Origin: Oscillatoria acuminata PCC 6304
GTDB taxonomy: Bacteria; Cyanobacteriota; Cyanobacteriia; Cyanobacteriales; Laspinemataceae
Direction: 5' to 3'
Length of the DNA: 64,000 nucleotides
Assembly (NCBI RefSeq): GCF_000317105.1
Contig: NC_019693.1
Location: 4,651,227 to 4,715,226 of the forward strand
Part shown: piece after piece, positions 62,634 through 64,000 of the stretch
Layout: the number at the start of each line of letters is the position of its first letter
Numbering within the stretch: position 1 is the stretch's first letter
Notes under the pieces: model-generated
Seen by the model: only the letters and a program-made list of their open reading frames with translations
Told to the model about the DNA's origin: nothing
The model's database searches: none
Made by a program: the position numbers and the translations under genes

Positions 62634-62678
62634 GGACCCCACCCTAACCCGGACCTTGCCAAGGGGAGGGAACCGGAG
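62634..62678 (-). repeat. 45-bp inverted repeat, right copy, upstream of ilvA
   Basis: This is the complement of 62299-62343 with only a base or two of difference. It begins GGACCCCACCCTAACCCGGA on the plus strand and lies about 100 bp before the ilvA start. Confidence 0.75.
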
Positions 62679-62775
62679 GTGCAGTTAAGCGTAAGAAACC
62701 TACTGTTGTAAAGAGGGTTCACCCCAGTAACGTACAATAAAAGACTATCCCGTTTTTACCAACCCCCCTGACCCC

Positions 62776-64000
62776 ATGTATTGCGATTACCTGGTCCAAA
62801 TCTTGACCGCCCGTGTCTACGATGTTGCCCAAGAAACGCCCCTAGAGTATGCCCCCAATCTCTCCGCCCGACTGGATAATCAACTCCTGCTCAAACGAGA
62901 AGATATGCAGTCCGTGTTTTCCTTTAAATTGCGGGGTGCATACAATAAAATGGCGCAACTGCCGCCGGACCTCCTGGCAAAAGGCGTGATTGCCGCTTCC
63001 GCAGGCAACCATGCTCAAGGGGTCGCCCTTGGTGCCTCTCGTCTAGGAACCCAGGCGATTATCGTCATGCCGGTGACAACGCCTCAAGTCAAGGTGGATG
63101 CAGTTAAATCCCGTGGAGGAGTGGTGGTGTTGCATGGGGATACTTATGATGATGCTTATGCTTATGCCCGGGAATTGGAGGCGGAAAAAGGATTAACTTT
63201 TATTCATCCCTTTGATGACCCTCACGTAATTGCGGGACAGGGAACCATTGGCATGGAAATTTTACGGCAACATCAGAAACCGATTCATGCCATTTTTGTG
63301 GCGATCGGGGGGGGTGGTTTAATTTCGGGAATTGCCGCCTATGTCAAGCGCTTACGTCCAGAAATTAAAATTATCGGCGTTGAACCCATAGATGCTGATG
63401 CCATGTCCCAATCCCTGCAAGCGGGACATCGCGTGCGCTTATCTCAAGTGGGATTATTTGCCGATGGGGTAGCGGTTCGAGAAGTTGGGGAAGAAACATT
63501 CCGGTTGTGTCAACAATATGTAGATGATATTATCCTCGTTGGCACCGATGATACTTGTGCGGCGATTAAAGATGTATTTGAAGATACGCGATCGATTGTA
63601 GAACCCGCTGGTGCCTTGGCGATCGCTGGTGCGAAAGCGTATGTAGAACGAGAAGGCATCCAAGGCGAAACCTTAATTGCGATCGCCTGCGGTGCAAACA
63701 TGAACTTCGATCGCCTCCGCTTCGTCGCCGAACGTGCCGAATTTGGAGAACGTCGCGAAGCAATCTTTGCCGTCACCATTCCCGAAGAACCCGGAAGTCT
63801 CCGCAAATTTGGCGACTGTATCGGCAGACGAAATCTCACAGAATTTAACTATCGCATCGCCGACCAAAAAGAAGCGCATATCTTCGTCGGAATGCAAATC
63901 GCCAACCGCGCCGATGCTGCTAACATGGTAGAAACCTTTGAGGCCAACGGATTCAAAACCCTCGACCTCACCGATGACGAACTCACCAAGTTACACCTCC
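62776..64000 (+). CDS. ilvA: Threonine ammonia-lyase (runs off window)
   Basis: About 408 codons are visible from ATG 62776, with no stop before the edge; full enzymes are about 500 residues. The PLP site is in REDMQSVFSFKLRGAYNKM (Lys in SFKLRGA), and the phosphate-binding Gly loop is in FVAIGGGGLISGIAAYVKR. The C-terminal ACT-like regulatory part has begun (REAIFAVTIPEEPGSLRKF). It deaminates threonine to 2-oxobutanoate, the first step of isoleucine synthesis, and is normally inhibited by isoleucine. Confidence 0.94.
   Translation, partial: MYCDYLVQILTARVYDVAQETPLEYAPNLSARLDNQLLLKREDMQSVFSFKLRGAYNKMAQLPPDLLAKGVIAASAGNHAQGVALGASRLGTQAIIVMPVTTPQVKVDAVKSRGGVVVLHGDTYDDAYAYARELEAEKGLTFIHPFDDPHVIAGQGTIGMEILRQHQKPIHAIFVAIGGGGLISGIAAYVKRLRPEIKIIGVEPIDADAMSQSLQAGHRVRLSQVGLFADGVAVREVGEETFRLCQQYVDDIILVGTDDTCAAIKDVFEDTRSIVEPAGALAIAGAKAYVEREGIQGETLIAIACGANMNFDRLRFVAERAEFGERREAIFAVTIPEEPGSLRKFGDCIGRRNLTEFNYRIADQKEAHIFVGMQIANRADAANMVETFEANGFKTLDLTDDELTKLHL

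Noticed and set aside
1-64000. tRNA, rRNA or riboswitch genes
   Set aside because: I looked through the intergenic stretches and saw no tRNA cloverleaf, rRNA segment or known riboswitch consensus; a covariance-model scan could still find small RNAs.

Overview
The window is chromosomal DNA from a filamentous, oscillatorialean-type cyanobacterium. The octamer GCGATCGC (HIP1) is scattered throughout. A tocopherol gene pair, CHAT/CHASE2, DUF928 and DUF1822 proteins, and many palindromic and heptameric dispersed repeats fit the same group. I cannot fix the genus. I see no rRNA, tRNA or CRISPR array.

Layout. 1-5.6 kb: the 5' end of a TrkH/KtrB K+ transporter, an NrtA/CmpA-like binding protein, a chemoreceptor, and the tocopherol genes for gamma-tocopherol methyltransferase and homogentisate phytyltransferase. 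5.6-16 kb: a 2510-residue protein made of four TPR + GT9-like modules and a GT4 domain, an FkbM methyltransferase, a HEPN/MNT toxin-antitoxin pair and a GT2-like enzyme. 16-39 kb: mostly housekeeping and signalling genes (cobA-hemD fusion, SLH protein, sulfatase, coaE, tldD, two degenerate histidine kinases, murE, glutaredoxin, cysH, sbcD). It also holds an AAA ATPase gene cleanly split by an IS4-type element, and an aldo/keto reductase. 39-60 kb: an accessory island. 60-64 kb: a hypothetical gene, a protein with two Tudor-knot-like domains, and ilvA, which runs off the window.

The most interesting part is 40-52 kb on the minus strand. It holds three transcription units. (i) A Zorya-like anti-phage operon: a small ORF, zorA, two tandem zorB paralogues, and two ORFs that together resemble a split ZorC with an EH signature; no ZorD or ZorE is present. 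(ii) A STAND NTPase with an N-terminal HEPN-type R-N-x3-H motif. (iii) A degenerate Ser/Thr kinase with a C-terminal HEPN-type R-N-x3-H motif. Each unit is preceded by a copy of the same roughly 300-bp sequence, and a small hairpin in it shows a compensatory base change between two copies. A truncated 5' piece of another kinase gene sits just upstream of the STAND gene, so the effectors look like exchangeable cassettes behind a common control region. I infer one co-regulated defence island in which HEPN ribonucleases may replace the missing Zorya nuclease.

Next to it (52-59.6 kb) are a sigma-70-like factor and DUF1822, CHAT-CHASE2 and DUF928 genes, facing a TPR-CHAT protease gene.

Mobile repeats are a second theme. 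A 156-bp MITE with 15-bp terminal inverted repeats and a 9-bp target duplication sits in frame in the giant glycosyltransferase gene. A second MITE family (TTA/TAA duplication) occurs four times, with an empty site visible beside filled ones.
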